33,688 bases of DNA from Tannerella sp. (GCA_031257565.1 JAIROL010000251.1:1-33688); one strand, 5' to 3'. Shown: positions 8,062 through 17,476, counted from the first letter of the stretch. The notes: generated by a model from the letters alone, not told the origin. Made by a program: numbers and translations.

Positions 8062-10803
8062 ATGGATAAAAGAGTACTATTGATTTTTACGTTTTTGAGT
8101 TTTTGTTTTGGGGGAATGTCGCAAGGCTTAGACTCCGTAGCCGTACCATCGGTATCGGGAGTTCTTGCAGATACGACGATGTTGATTAATCGGGAGACTA
8201 TTCCGGAAAGTGAAATTCCGGAAATTACGTATTCTTATGTTCAGAAAAAATACAAAATTCAGGATATCAGAATTGTCGGAGCAACGAACTATGACGACTT
8301 TGTCCTTATTGGGTTCTCCGGATTGAAAGTTGGCGATGAAGTTAATATCCCCGGAGATGAAATTACAGAAGCCGTAAATCGCTTCTGGAAACAGGGGTTA
8401 TTTTCAGACGTCAAAATTCTGGCGTCAAAAATAGTTGATAATGATGTGTGGATCGAGATACGCCTTACGCCGCGTCCCCGTATATCGGAAATCAGTTATA
8501 ATGGTATTAAAAAAGGCGAGCGTACCGAGATTGAAACAAGACTGAATCTGCGTAAAGGACATCAGATAACCCCTCATGTCGTGGATCGTGCAAAAATATT
8601 GATAAAGAAATATTTCGATGATAAAGGCTTTAAGAATGTGGATGTTGATATTGTGGAAAAACCGGACCCGGAGAAAGAAGGAGAAGTGATTGTTAATGTC
8701 AATATAGATAAGAACGAAAAAACAAAAATTCAAAAGATCTATTTTGAGGGGAACGAGATGCTTTCGGATTTTCAGCTTCGTAAGGCGATGAAAAAAACAA
8801 ATGAACGTTTCAGCATGATCGAACGTTTTCGTAATAGCTGGCTGGAAATTCTCAGTACCAAAAAATTTACAACGGCGGAATATGAGAATGATAAGAAAAA
8901 CCTGATCGATAAGTATAACGAGTTCGGATACCGTGATGCTGTAATCGTTGCAGATAGCGTCATGCGATTTAATGAAAAACGCGTTAATATATATTTGACG
9001 ATCGAAGAGGGGCAGAAGTATTATCTTAAAGATCTCAGGTTTGTGGGAAATACCAAATATTCTGCGGACTATCTGGGCGCTTTGTTAAACATGAAACCCG
9101 GAGAAGTATACAACCAGAAAAAGTTAATGGAGCGTATGTATCAGGATGAGGATGCGATGATGAATATTTATTCGAACAATGGATATATGTTTGCTCAGGC
9201 AGATCCCGTGGAGGTCGATGTTATGGGCGATTCCATCTCTCTGGAAGTTCGTATTGTGGAAGGACCTCAGGCTACTATTAATAAAATTGTTATTAACGGT
9301 AATGATCGTTTGTATGAGGACATCGTTCGTCGCGAGTTGCGCACTAAACCGGGGGAACTGTATAGTCGTGAAGACCTGATGCGTTCTTTGCGCGAATTAG
9401 CGCAGATGGGGCATTTTGATCCTGAAAATATGAAGCCGGACTTTAGCGCGAATCCTGATAACGGAACAGTTGATCTTATTTATAATCTTACTTCAAAGGC
9501 GAACGACCAGGTCGAGTTTTCTCTTGGATGGGGACAAACAGGCATTATTGGTAAGATTGGATTGAAGTTTACAAACTTTTCAATCGGAAATATATTAAAA
9601 CCAAGCACTTATAAGAAGGGTATCATCCCGATGGGAGAAGGGCAGACACTGAATATCAGCGGACAGACCAATGCCCAGTATTATCAGGCTTACAGCATCT
9701 CCTTTATGGACCCGTGGTTTGGGAATAAGCGTCCGAACACATTATCGGCCAGCGCTTATTTTTCCCGTTATACGGGGATTAACACTAGATATTACAACCA
9801 AAGGCAGAGCCAATATTTAAATAATTATTATTCTAATTATTATGGTTACGGCGGCTATGGAGGGATTTCCGGTTACGGTTACGATAATTCTTACGAGAGC
9901 GCGTATGACAAGAGTAAGTATATGCAAATTCTCGGTTTTTCATTGGGTTATGGGAAACGTCTGAACTGGCCGGACGATTATTTCCAGTTTATGGCAACCC
10001 TTAATTATCAGATGTATATGTTGAACAATTGGTCTAATTCTTACTATCTTGGAGTTTCGGAAAACGGTAATTATAATGATATTAATCTGGAGTTGTCATT
10101 ACAGCGAAACTCGACTGACAGTCCGCTTTATACGCGTTTCGGATCTCAATTCTCGGTTTCTGCCGCATCCACATTCCCATACTCTTTGGTTGATGGGAAA
10201 AATTATGCCGGTATGACTTCCGATGCGGAAAAATATAAATTTGTGGAATATTATAAAATAAAATTCAAAAGTAAGATATTTATTCCGCTTTTACCCCTTC
10301 CGCAATATGGCGGTCCGCAACGGACGCCGGTACTTATGTCGCGTGTAGAGGCAGGTTGGATTGGCGACTATAATAAAGACAAGAAATCTCCGTTTGGAAC
10401 ATATTATGTTGGAGGCGACGGTATGACCGGAGGGTATAGCTATTATCAGGAAACAGTAGCGTTGAGAGGTTACGGCAACGGAGAAATAGCAGGAAACAAT
10501 TCCTATATGTATTCCGCCCGTGCATATTCGCGTTTGTCATTGGAATTGCGTTATCCGCTTATACTGGAACCTTCCAGTACAATCTATGCTCTTGTCTTTG
10601 GAGAAGCGGGCGGCGCATGGAACGGCATTTCCGATTTTGACCCGTTCAATCTGAAGCGTTCTGCAGGCGTCGGCGTTCGCATATTCCTGCCTATGATTGG
10701 TTTGATGGGGATTGACTGGGCGTATGGATTTGATAAACCAAACGATTCTTCTTCCGACAGAGGAGGTAGTAATTTCCACTTTATTCTGGGACAGGAGTTT
10801 TGA
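8062..10803 (+). CDS. bamA: Outer membrane protein assembly factor BamA
   Basis: BamA is the core of the machine that folds beta-barrel proteins into the outer membrane. After a signal peptide (~1-20) the 913-residue protein has five POTRA-like repeats at about 64-140, 141-220, 221-322, 325-400 and 401-480, each opening with an IxxIxxxGN-like strand. The C-terminal half is the 16-stranded barrel and ends in phenylalanine (LGQEF), the expected beta-signal. An uncommon Tyr/Gly/Asn-rich insertion (about 579-620, with YYSNYYGYGGYGG) probably forms an extended surface loop. It is followed by two skp-type chaperone genes that serve the same pathway. Confidence 0.96.
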   Translation: MDKRVLLIFTFLSFCFGGMSQGLDSVAVPSVSGVLADTTMLINRETIPESEIPEITYSYVQKKYKIQDIRIVGATNYDDFVLIGFSGLKVGDEVNIPGDEITEAVNRFWKQGLFSDVKILASKIVDNDVWIEIRLTPRPRISEISYNGIKKGERTEIETRLNLRKGHQITPHVVDRAKILIKKYFDDKGFKNVDVDIVEKPDPEKEGEVIVNVNIDKNEKTKIQKIYFEGNEMLSDFQLRKAMKKTNERFSMIERFRNSWLEILSTKKFTTAEYENDKKNLIDKYNEFGYRDAVIVADSVMRFNEKRVNIYLTIEEGQKYYLKDLRFVGNTKYSADYLGALLNMKPGEVYNQKKLMERMYQDEDAMMNIYSNNGYMFAQADPVEVDVMGDSISLEVRIVEGPQATINKIVINGNDRLYEDIVRRELRTKPGELYSREDLMRSLRELAQMGHFDPENMKPDFSANPDNGTVDLIYNLTSKANDQVEFSLGWGQTGIIGKIGLKFTNFSIGNILKPSTYKKGIIPMGEGQTLNISGQTNAQYYQAYSISFMDPWFGNKRPNTLSASAYFSRYTGINTRYYNQRQSQYLNNYYSNYYGYGGYGGISGYGYDNSYESAYDKSKYMQILGFSLGYGKRLNWPDDYFQFMATLNYQMYMLNNWSNSYYLGVSENGNYNDINLELSLQRNSTDSPLYTRFGSQFSVSAASTFPYSLVDGKNYAGMTSDAEKYKFVEYYKIKFKSKIFIPLLPLPQYGGPQRTPVLMSRVEAGWIGDYNKDKKSPFGTYYVGGDGMTGGYSYYQETVALRGYGNGEIAGNNSYMYSARAYSRLSLELRYPLILEPSSTIYALVFGEAGGAWNGISDFDPFNLKRSAGVGVRIFLPMIGLMGIDWAYGFDKPNDSSSDRGGSNFHFILGQEF

Positions 10804-10893
10804 TAATGACTTGTTTAGTTTAATTTAACAGATGAGATTAAAACCTTAGACTGTGTTTGTTGTCTAAAAATAAAACTTGATAATTATTGACTT

Positions 10894-11415
10894 ATGAAAA
10901 ACGTATTTTTAATATTGAGTATGGCGTTGTTTTGTTCTGTAACAACGACAACGATGGCGCAGAAATTTGCGCTTATAGACATGGAATATATATTGAAAAA
11001 TATTCCGGCGTATGAAATGACTAACGAGCAATTGAGCCTGCTGTCCGAGAAATGGCAGGGGGAGGTTGATAAACTTCAGCAAGATGCTCAGAACATGTAT
11101 AAGCGCTATCAAGGCGATCTGGTTTTTCTTTCTGCGGAAATGAAAACAAAGCGTGAAGAAGAAATCGTAAAGAAAGAACAGGAAGCGCAAGAGCTGAAAC
11201 GTAAATATTTCGGCGCGGAAGGCGAACTTTATAAAAAACGCGAATCGCTGATAAAACCTATTCGGGATGAGATTTATGAGGCTGTAAAAACAATTTCTGA
11301 AGATAAAGGCTATCAGGTAATTGTTGACCGGGCCTCGGCTATGAGCGTTATTTATGCTTCTCCCAAAATTGATATAAGTAATGAAGTTTTGATGAAATTG
11401 GGATATTCAAAATAA
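10894..11415 (+). CDS. OmpH/Skp family periplasmic chaperone (first copy)
   Basis: The 173-residue protein has a signal peptide cut near ..TTTTMA-Q (residue 22) followed by the FALIDMEYILKNIPAYE opening and a long charged coiled coil (about 45-125) typical of Skp/OmpH. These chaperones form trimers that hold unfolded outer-membrane proteins in the periplasm and hand them to BamA. The gene lies 90 bp downstream of bamA and directly ahead of a second paralogue, an arrangement common in Bacteroidota. The gap before it has no exact TAnnTTTG, so it probably depends at least partly on transcription from bamA. Confidence 0.92.
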   Translation: MKNVFLILSMALFCSVTTTTMAQKFALIDMEYILKNIPAYEMTNEQLSLLSEKWQGEVDKLQQDAQNMYKRYQGDLVFLSAEMKTKREEEIVKKEQEAQELKRKYFGAEGELYKKRESLIKPIRDEIYEAVKTISEDKGYQVIVDRASAMSVIYASPKIDISNEVLMKLGYSK

Positions 11416-11428
11416 ATGTATATCTTTG
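11397..11428 (+). promoter_or_regulatory. Promoter for the second skp gene
   Basis: TATCTTTG at 11421-11428 is an exact -7 match (TAnnTTTG). ATTG at 11397-11400 is one base off the -33 TTTG consensus with 20-nt spacing, inside the preferred 19-21. It overlaps the end of the first skp gene and lies 44 nt before the second start, so the paralogue can be transcribed on its own. Confidence 0.6.
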
Positions 11429-11472
11429 CACGATTTATTTTCAAGCCAAACACTAATTTAATAGAAAAGAAT

Positions 11473-11973
11473 ATGAAAAAATTTATTGTATCGATTATGT
11501 TGCTCCTGCCTCTTGGACTGGTAGCTCAGGAACTCAAAATCGCCATTGTTAATACGAATGAAATATTTAATGTGATGCCGGAAGTTGCTACTATGGAAAA
11601 CGAAGTTATGGCGATGACGCAGCAGTATGAAAAGGAATTTAAGATCATGCAGGATGAATATACGCGGAAATATTCCGATCTTACTGCACAACAGGATTCG
11701 TTGACGGAAAATATCAGAATGATGCGTATACAGGAAATACAGGATATTCAAGCTCGTATAGAAAATTTTTATTCTATGGCAAATGAAGCCAGAACTAAAA
11801 AACAAGAAGAAATGATGGTTCCTATCCGCGAGAAGATACAGAAGGCGATAGACCAGGTGGGAGAAGAAAACAACTATACTTATATATTGAATCCGGGCGC
11901 CTTTCTTTATATGAGCAAGTCGTCGGCAATAGATGCAACAGACAAGGTGAAGGCTAAATTGGGATTGAAGTAA
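11473..11973 (+). CDS. OmpH/Skp family periplasmic chaperone (second copy)
   Basis: Start chosen at 11473 (MKKFIVSIMLLLPLGLVAQ) because it gives a clean signal peptide and lies 44 nt downstream of the -7 element. The frame is open back to 11416, but that longer start overlaps the promoter. The mature protein of about 150 residues begins ELKIAIVNTNEIFNVMPEV and continues in a long coiled coil (about 40-120), as in Skp. It is a diverged paralogue of the preceding gene: the domain pattern is the same but sequence similarity is modest. Having two copies may allow different clients or mixed trimers; that is inference. A strong terminator follows. Confidence 0.92.
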   Translation: MKKFIVSIMLLLPLGLVAQELKIAIVNTNEIFNVMPEVATMENEVMAMTQQYEKEFKIMQDEYTRKYSDLTAQQDSLTENIRMMRIQEIQDIQARIENFYSMANEARTKKQEEMMVPIREKIQKAIDQVGEENNYTYILNPGAFLYMSKSSAIDATDKVKAKLGLK

Positions 11974-12004
11974 TTTTGTAGTAATAGCTGATTATTTATA
12001 CGGT

Positions 12005-12044
12005 TACCGGATGCCTGTACCTGCTGGGGGATAGGCATCCGGTA
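12005..12044 (+). terminator. Rho-independent terminator after the bamA-skp-skp cluster
   Basis: TACCGGATGCCT at 12005-12016 pairs perfectly with AGGCATCCGGTA at 12033-12044 (12 bp, GC-rich, 16-nt loop) and is followed by TTTTGT. It sits 31 bp after the second skp stop and before murI, so it closes the envelope-assembly unit. Confidence 0.8.
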
Positions 12045-12071
12045 TTTTGTAAAGGATTGTTTTAATAGAAA

Positions 12072-12902
12072 ATGAAAGGTAGTATGTCTCCTGTCGGTAT
12101 TTTTGATTCAGGATATGGCGGTCTGACGATTTTTGATAATATACGCAGACTGTTGCCTGAATATGATTATGTTTATCTTGGAGATAATGCACGTGCGCCA
12201 TACGGCGCCCGTTCGTTTGAAATTGTTTATCAGTTTACCCGCCAGGCGGTGACGAGGCTTTTTGACGAAGGGTGTCCGCTGGTTATACTGGCATGCAATA
12301 CTGCGTCGGCGAAAGCTTTGCGCTCTATACAACAGCGTGATTTGCCGGAATTGGATTCTACACGCCGGGTACTGGGGGTTATACGTCCTACGGTAGAGGC
12401 TCTTGGTATGCTAAGCCGGACAAGGCATGTCGGAATTTTGGGAACAACCGGTACTGTTTCATCGGGTTCTTATCCGATGGAGATCGCAAAGCTTTATCCG
12501 GATATGACGGTTACCGGAGAAGCTTGCCCGATGTGGGCGCCGCTTGTTGAGAACCGGGAACATGAGGGCGAGGGTGCAGATTATTTTGTTCAAAAAAATA
12601 TAGATCATCTCTTCGCCTTGGATTCGCAAATAGATACAGTAGTGTTGGGATGTACTCATTACCCGTTTCTTGAAGCGAAGATACGGAAGCGCCTCCCGGA
12701 GGAAGTCTCTTTATTATCACAGGGGCCTTATGTGGCGGAAAGTTTGAAGGATTATCTTTTGCGGCACCCGGAAATGTCATGCCGTTTGTCAAGAAATAGC
12801 GAATGTCGTTTTATGACGACCGAAGCGAAAGAAAAATTTACGGAAACAGCCTCTATGTTTCTTAACCGTCCTGTTTATGTGGAACAAATAGCGATCAGTT
12901 AA
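12072..12902 (+). CDS. murI: Glutamate racemase
   Basis: MurI converts L-glutamate to D-glutamate for peptidoglycan. The 276-residue protein has the opening VGIFDSGYGGLTIF with Asp12-Ser13, and both catalytic cysteines: Cys75 in ILACNTAS and Cys194 in VLGCTHYPF. The YLGDNARAPYG block is also present. Start at 12072 is preferred; ATG at 12084 (MSPVGIFDSG) would also work and would shorten it by four residues. It follows the terminator of the skp cluster and is 3 bp from the next gene, a D-Ala-D-Ala dipeptidase, so the two peptidoglycan-related genes are likely co-transcribed. Confidence 0.96.
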   Translation: MKGSMSPVGIFDSGYGGLTIFDNIRRLLPEYDYVYLGDNARAPYGARSFEIVYQFTRQAVTRLFDEGCPLVILACNTASAKALRSIQQRDLPELDSTRRVLGVIRPTVEALGMLSRTRHVGILGTTGTVSSGSYPMEIAKLYPDMTVTGEACPMWAPLVENREHEGEGADYFVQKNIDHLFALDSQIDTVVLGCTHYPFLEAKIRKRLPEEVSLLSQGPYVAESLKDYLLRHPEMSCRLSRNSECRFMTTEAKEKFTETASMFLNRPVYVEQIAIS

Positions 12903-12905
12903 GCA

Positions 12906-13601
12906 ATGAAAGATTTTCGTCTATTTATGTTTATTTATTTATGCACGTTTATATCATGCGGCAATGCGCAGAATAAACAAAATGCAGAGTATAACTGGGA
13001 TGCGAAGATGAAAGACATGGGGCTTATGGATGTATGTTTTTGGGAGCCGTCCATACAAAGTTATCTCGTTTATACTACGGGTGATAATTTTACGGGGAAG
13101 CCTTTGTATAATTCAAGACTGACAAAGGCATGGTTGCATCCTCGTGCGGTAAAAATGCTTATTCGTGCACAGGATATTCTTCGAAAAGAGCGTCCGGATC
13201 TGTTTATCCTGATTTATGATGCCGCCCGTCCGATAGAAGTCCAGCGAACGATGGCGGAATGGGCTGAAAAAACGAATAATGAATATTATGTAGCCGATCC
13301 CGCCGTAGGAGGAGGACTTCACAACTACGGAATGGCTGTGGATGTTACGCTGGTAGACGAAAAAGGCGAATGGCTTCCGATGGGGACCCCATTTGATTTT
13401 TTCGGCCCGGAAGCGCATACGGACAAAGAAGATGATCTGCTGAAAAGACGTCGGCTTACCCCTTCCGAATATAAGAATAGAAAACTTTTACGACGAATCA
13501 TGGAAGAAGCCGGCTTTACTTCCATCGCAAGCGAATGGTGGCATTTTAACGCCTGTTCACGGGAGGAGGCAAAAGAAAAGTATCTGTTAATTGACAGATA
13601 A
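12906..13601 (+). CDS. D-alanyl-D-alanine dipeptidase, VanX-like lipoprotein
   Basis: This 231-residue member of peptidase family M15D has the zinc ligands His139 and Asp146 in LHNYGMAVDVTL, the catalytic Glu210 and ligand His213 in SEWWHF, and the arginine of DAARP (Arg108) that stabilises the transition state. Such enzymes cleave D-Ala-D-Ala. Cytoplasmic VanX gives vancomycin resistance, but this one starts with a hydrophobic segment and a plausible lipobox (FISC, Cys18), so it is probably exported and works in peptidoglycan peptide recycling (DdpX-like). There is no vanHA or vanRS nearby, so I do not infer vancomycin resistance. It is 3 bp downstream of murI. Confidence 0.9.
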   Translation: MKDFRLFMFIYLCTFISCGNAQNKQNAEYNWDAKMKDMGLMDVCFWEPSIQSYLVYTTGDNFTGKPLYNSRLTKAWLHPRAVKMLIRAQDILRKERPDLFILIYDAARPIEVQRTMAEWAEKTNNEYYVADPAVGGGLHNYGMAVDVTLVDEKGEWLPMGTPFDFFGPEAHTDKEDDLLKRRRLTPSEYKNRKLLRRIMEEAGFTSIASEWWHFNACSREEAKEKYLLIDR

Positions 13602-13658
13602 TGTAGAATGAAATGCCCGATAGATGAAACCGCCGGTAACAGATTCCCAACATTCCAT

Positions 13659-14978
13659 TCAGTCATATCCTTCCTTGAAGATTTTCCTTAACGGCATGAT
13701 GAAGCGTTCGAGGAGCGACATGTCGTCGGTGATGATATCGGCCCGCCCCTGCATGTTGGGACGGTAAGGCAGCGTCTTTTTGTAGTTTGTACGCAGCCCG
13801 TCGGGCAGTCTTATTTCCACGACATAGTACATGGATTCGCCCGATGCGGTCGGGACCAGCGATATATTGTCTACGGTTCCCCTTAATATTCCGAATTCGC
13901 TGTCGGGAAAATTGTCTAACCTGACATTGACATGGCGCCCTTTCTTTACTTTTCCGGAACGGGCAACCGGTAGCGAGGCTCTGCCGAGAATCCGGGATTC
14001 CGATGACGGTATGACCGTAAAGACCGCATCTCCCGCCTGTACGTTTTGGTTGCTCGTCCAGTAACGGGTAAATGTTATTCTTCCGTCGATGGGCGACATC
14101 AGGACATACGTCATCTCCCATGTCCGTATTTCCGTCCTGATCCGTGACACTGCCGAACGTATCTGTGCCCGGAAATCGTTCATCTTTTCCGCATGCTGAT
14201 ATTCCATATCCATCAGCGATTCGTGCAGCCGGGCGATCTGTATCCGCATGTCGTTTATCGTTGTAAGCATGTTTTCCTGCGTCAGCTGTCCCTGTAGTTG
14301 ACGGTTTTTCGATTCGTCGAGTTCCTTTCCTGATATGCCGCCCTTTTCATGCATGGTCGAACTTCTTTCATGGTTTTTATTGGTCAGGGCATACTGTTCA
14401 TTCGTTATTTCCTGCTGGCGAAGCAGGCTTCGGCGCTGTTCCTCGTAGCGGGCAATGCGTTCTTTCGTTATTTTCATTTTGTTTGGGTAATATTGAAGAC
14501 GCATGTATTCGCTGTAGCTGAACAGCGTAACGTAAAACGATAAATACGTCGGCTGCATAACGCCGAGCTGCAGATTTTTTTCCGGCATGGCAGGGATGGA
14601 ATCCCGTTCCGGGTCCAGGCTGTCGAGAAAGCGTTTCAGATAGAGGACGTCTTCCGTCCGTGCGGGATTGTTGATTACGGCAAGATAGTCCCCCGTTTTC
14701 ACGTCCTGTTTGTCCGCCGTGTTAAGCATGTTCAGTTTTCCCGACGAAAACGCCACTATGTCGGCCGGTGGAGTGGAACCCGTCAACACGATCGGAGCCT
14801 CTATCACGTCGGGGTATTTGAAGAAATAGCTCCCGGCAAGTAAAATGACGACGATAAGAAACAGTACGGTTATACCGCGCCGCAGAATCCATGACGGTAT
14901 TTTCCCCATGATCTCCTGCAATTCCTCGCTGCGAAGCTCCACGTCCTTATGTTCCATACTCTTTTTATCCTGTTTCAT
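13659..14978 (-). CDS. HlyD family periplasmic adaptor (membrane fusion protein)
   Basis: The 439-residue protein has a short cytoplasmic tail, one transmembrane helix at about 37-56 (TVLFLIVVILLAGSYFF), a lipoyl-type half-motif (ADIVAFSSGKLNML), a long coiled coil (about 150-290) and a C-terminal beta-barrel region with VLMSPIDGRITFTRYW and RPNMQGRADI. This is the HlyD/adaptor layout that links an inner-membrane ABC exporter with an outer-membrane channel. It overlaps the upstream C39-peptidase ABC transporter by 4 bp (ATGA), so the two are coupled and form one export system. The TolC-like partner is not in the window. Confidence 0.9.
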   Translation of the reverse strand: MKQDKKSMEHKDVELRSEELQEIMGKIPSWILRRGITVLFLIVVILLAGSYFFKYPDVIEAPIVLTGSTPPADIVAFSSGKLNMLNTADKQDVKTGDYLAVINNPARTEDVLYLKRFLDSLDPERDSIPAMPEKNLQLGVMQPTYLSFYVTLFSYSEYMRLQYYPNKMKITKERIARYEEQRRSLLRQQEITNEQYALTNKNHERSSTMHEKGGISGKELDESKNRQLQGQLTQENMLTTINDMRIQIARLHESLMDMEYQHAEKMNDFRAQIRSAVSRIRTEIRTWEMTYVLMSPIDGRITFTRYWTSNQNVQAGDAVFTVIPSSESRILGRASLPVARSGKVKKGRHVNVRLDNFPDSEFGILRGTVDNISLVPTASGESMYYVVEIRLPDGLRTNYKKTLPYRPNMQGRADIITDDMSLLERFIMPLRKIFKEGYD

Positions 14979-17170
14979 TTTCCCAGTTCCAGCTGATTCT
15001 TGACCAGCTGATAATATAAACCCTGTTTATCCGTCAGTTCACGGTGCGTACCCTGTTCGGCTACCTTGCCTTTGTCGAGGACGATAATACTGTCGGCGTC
15101 TTTTACTGTACTCAGACGGTGGGCAACGACAACGACTGTTTTACCGACATAAAATTGATGCAGGTGTTCCATGATTTCCTTTTCGTTTTTAGCATCCAGG
15201 GCATTCGTTGCTTCGTCGAGGAAGATAAATGCCGGATTCTTGTATACCGCTCTTGCTATCAGTATGCGTTGACGCTGTCCCTGGCTGACGCCGCTCCCTT
15301 CCATTCCTATTTTCGTGTTGTAGCCCAACGGCAGCGAATCGATGAAATCGCGTATGTTTGCCACCGTGACGGCATGTAACAGACGCTCCTTATCTATCAT
15401 CTCGACGCCAACGGCGATGTTGTGGGCGATCGTATCGGAAAATATGAAACCGTCCTGCATAACAGAACCGCTGTGTGTTCTCCATACCCGCTGATTGATG
15501 TTTCGTAACGGCGTGTCGCCGATTTTTATGCCGCCCCTGTTAGGCTCGTAAAAGCCGAGCAGGAGTTTTATCAGCGTCGTTTTCCCGCTTCCGCTTGAGC
15601 CGACTATGGCCGTGACGCGATTTTGGGGGATGACGATATTTACATTGTCGAGCACATAATCCCGGTCTGCGCCGTCGTAACTGAAACTGAGGTTTTTGAT
15701 TGTAATCGTCCGGTTTTCGGGCAGTTCGGTCGCCTTTACTTCATGCGGCCGGACTTCGTCCTCTTTTCCATGTATTTCGTTCAGGCGTTCGAGGCTTATT
15801 TTTGCATCCTGCAGGGACTGCGCAAATCCGATGAACTGCCCGATGGGAGAAGACAGCTGACCGACGATATAGGAGAGCGACATCATCATGCCGAGCGTCA
15901 TGCTGCCTTCAACTACGCCTTTGGCGGCAAGATACGAGATGAGGATGTTTGTCGTCTGGTGGAAAAAAACCGAACCCATCTGCTGATATTGCCCCAGCGC
16001 CAACCCTTTGATACTGATTTTAAAAAGTTTCACCTGTATGCGTTCCCACTGCCAGCGTTTTTCCGTTTCGCAGTTGTTCAGTTTGATCTCCTGCATACCG
16101 GTTATGAGCTGGAAGAGGTTGCTCTGCTCGGCGGAAGCTTGTGCAAAACGCTTGATGTCAAGTTCGCGGCGGTATTTCATGAATGCAAGTATCCATGCCA
16201 CATAAAGCCCGTTACCAATCAGGAACAGGGCGAGAATCGTCAGGTTGTAGTAGGCAAGGATGAAACCGAAGACAATGAAGTTGACGAACGAGAAAAGCGT
16301 GTTGACGGACGAACCGGTCATGAACGCTTCTATACGCCGATGGTCGCCTATTCGCTGCATGATGTCGCCAATCATTTTCGTGTCGAAGAAACGGACAGGC
16401 AGGCGCATCAGTTTGGAAAGAAAATCGGAAATAAGCGAGATGTTAATGCGCGTATTCATGTGGAGCATGACCCAGCTTCGGATGAAGTCGACCGACAGGC
16501 CTGCTATGAAAATCACTAACTGGGCGATCAGAATGAGGGTTATAAAACTGAGATTGCTGTCACGGATACCCGTATCGACCATCGACTGTGTGAGGAACGG
16601 CGTGATGAGCTGCAGCAGACTGACGGTTATCATTCCAAGTATAAGCTGAACAAACTCCTTTCTGTAGGGCGTCAGGTATCGGAAAAAGAAAGAAAGGCCT
16701 CTGTTGCGTGATTTCCTTTCATCTTCCAAATCAGGAAAATCCGGACCCGGTTCGAGCAGCAAAGCCGTTCCCGTATCCTGTTCATCCTTTTTTGTACTTA
16801 TCCAGCAGCGTTTAAATTCCGTTTCATTGAAGATCACTTTTTTGGAGGCAGGGTCTGAAATATAGTACCGGTCGCGTTTGATTTTATAAAGCGTGACGAA
16901 ATGATTCTGGTTCCAGTGCAGGATACAGGGCAGGGGCGCTTCCGTTTTCAACTGTTCCAGCGAAATCCTTACTCCGCTTGTCCGGAAGCCGATCGATTCG
17001 GCGGCGTCGCTGATGCCGAGCATCGACACCCCCTCGCGCGTGATGAACGAACGTTCGCGCAACGTCTGCAGCGTATAGCTGCGACCGTAGTATTTTGCAA
17101 TCATGCGCAAACACGTCGGCCCGCAATCCATTGCGTCCAGTTGCCGGTAATGAGGGAATATATCTGTCAT
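14975..17170 (-). CDS. C39-peptidase-containing ABC transporter (bacteriocin-type exporter)
   Basis: The 731-residue protein has three parts. An N-terminal C39 peptidase (1-~135) carries Cys16 in DCGPTC, His90 in NHFVTLY and Asp106 in ISDPA. Then comes a six-helix membrane domain (about 165-450). The ATPase has Walker A GSSGSGKT (~523-530), signature VSQGQRQR and Walker B AFIFLDEATNALD. Such transporters cut a leader peptide, usually after a double glycine, and export the mature peptide. The catalytic triad and ATPase motifs are intact, so the protein should work. It forms an operon with the HlyD adaptor and lies back to back with a LanC-like remnant, suggesting the cargo was a ribosomally made peptide. 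No precursor is recognisable here. Confidence 0.93.
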   Translation of the reverse strand: MTDIFPHYRQLDAMDCGPTCLRMIAKYYGRSYTLQTLRERSFITREGVSMLGISDAAESIGFRTSGVRISLEQLKTEAPLPCILHWNQNHFVTLYKIKRDRYYISDPASKKVIFNETEFKRCWISTKKDEQDTGTALLLEPGPDFPDLEDERKSRNRGLSFFFRYLTPYRKEFVQLILGMITVSLLQLITPFLTQSMVDTGIRDSNLSFITLILIAQLVIFIAGLSVDFIRSWVMLHMNTRINISLISDFLSKLMRLPVRFFDTKMIGDIMQRIGDHRRIEAFMTGSSVNTLFSFVNFIVFGFILAYYNLTILALFLIGNGLYVAWILAFMKYRRELDIKRFAQASAEQSNLFQLITGMQEIKLNNCETEKRWQWERIQVKLFKISIKGLALGQYQQMGSVFFHQTTNILISYLAAKGVVEGSMTLGMMMSLSYIVGQLSSPIGQFIGFAQSLQDAKISLERLNEIHGKEDEVRPHEVKATELPENRTITIKNLSFSYDGADRDYVLDNVNIVIPQNRVTAIVGSSGSGKTTLIKLLLGFYEPNRGGIKIGDTPLRNINQRVWRTHSGSVMQDGFIFSDTIAHNIAVGVEMIDKERLLHAVTVANIRDFIDSLPLGYNTKIGMEGSGVSQGQRQRILIARAVYKNPAFIFLDEATNALDAKNEKEIMEHLHQFYVGKTVVVVAHRLSTVKDADSIIVLDKGKVAEQGTHRELTDKQGLYYQLVKNQLELGK

Positions 17171-17198
17171 TTCATTGAAAATCTTTATAAAAACATCT

Positions 17199-17229
17199 CA
17201 AAATTATATCAAAGATGTGGAAATCCAAA
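17199..17229 (-). promoter_or_regulatory. Promoter of the C39 ABC transporter-HlyD operon
   Basis: On the minus strand TTTG (17229-17226) is followed after exactly 19 nt by TAATTTTG (17206-17199), matching both boxes of the Bacteroidota primary promoter. The -7 box is 28 nt before the transporter start, so transcription should begin about 20 nt ahead of the ATG. Confidence 0.7.
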
Positions 17230-17476
17230 ATAATCGCTGTTTTTTTAGCAGCCGGAAAGACTTTTATCCCTCGAATCCATCTTCTCTTATTCAAACCCAT
17301 ATCGAATATCATAAGAAATATATCCTGAATTGTGTTCAATGTATCCTGTTTTTTCCACTCCCTGAATAGCGGATAATCATATCCCATTGAAATTACCGTT
17401 AAATTCGTGCTTTCAATAAAATAATTGCTGATATTGCAATTTATTTGCCGAAAAAATTTTTTGTATAAAAAAATTC
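17207..17476. other. Intergenic stretch between divergent peptide-locus promoters
   Basis: Apart from the two promoters at its edges I see no convincing gene here. A 71-codon frame on the minus strand (17172-17387) stays open but contains the transporter promoter and has no recognisable domain, so I do not call it. Confidence 0.4.

Noticed and set aside
12906..13601. VanX-like gene as a vancomycin-resistance determinant
   Set aside because: There is no vanH, vanA or vanRS nearby, and the apparent lipobox places the enzyme outside the cytoplasm.
15623..16519. 298-codon plus-strand ORF
   Set aside because: It is the antisense shadow of the C39 ABC transporter, whose motifs are unambiguous on the other strand.
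17172..17387. 71-codon minus-strand ORF ending one base before the C39 transporter ATG, considered as a precursor peptide
   Set aside because: The two-box promoter of the transporter lies inside it, there is no double-glycine motif or known domain, and its composition is that of AT-rich spacer.
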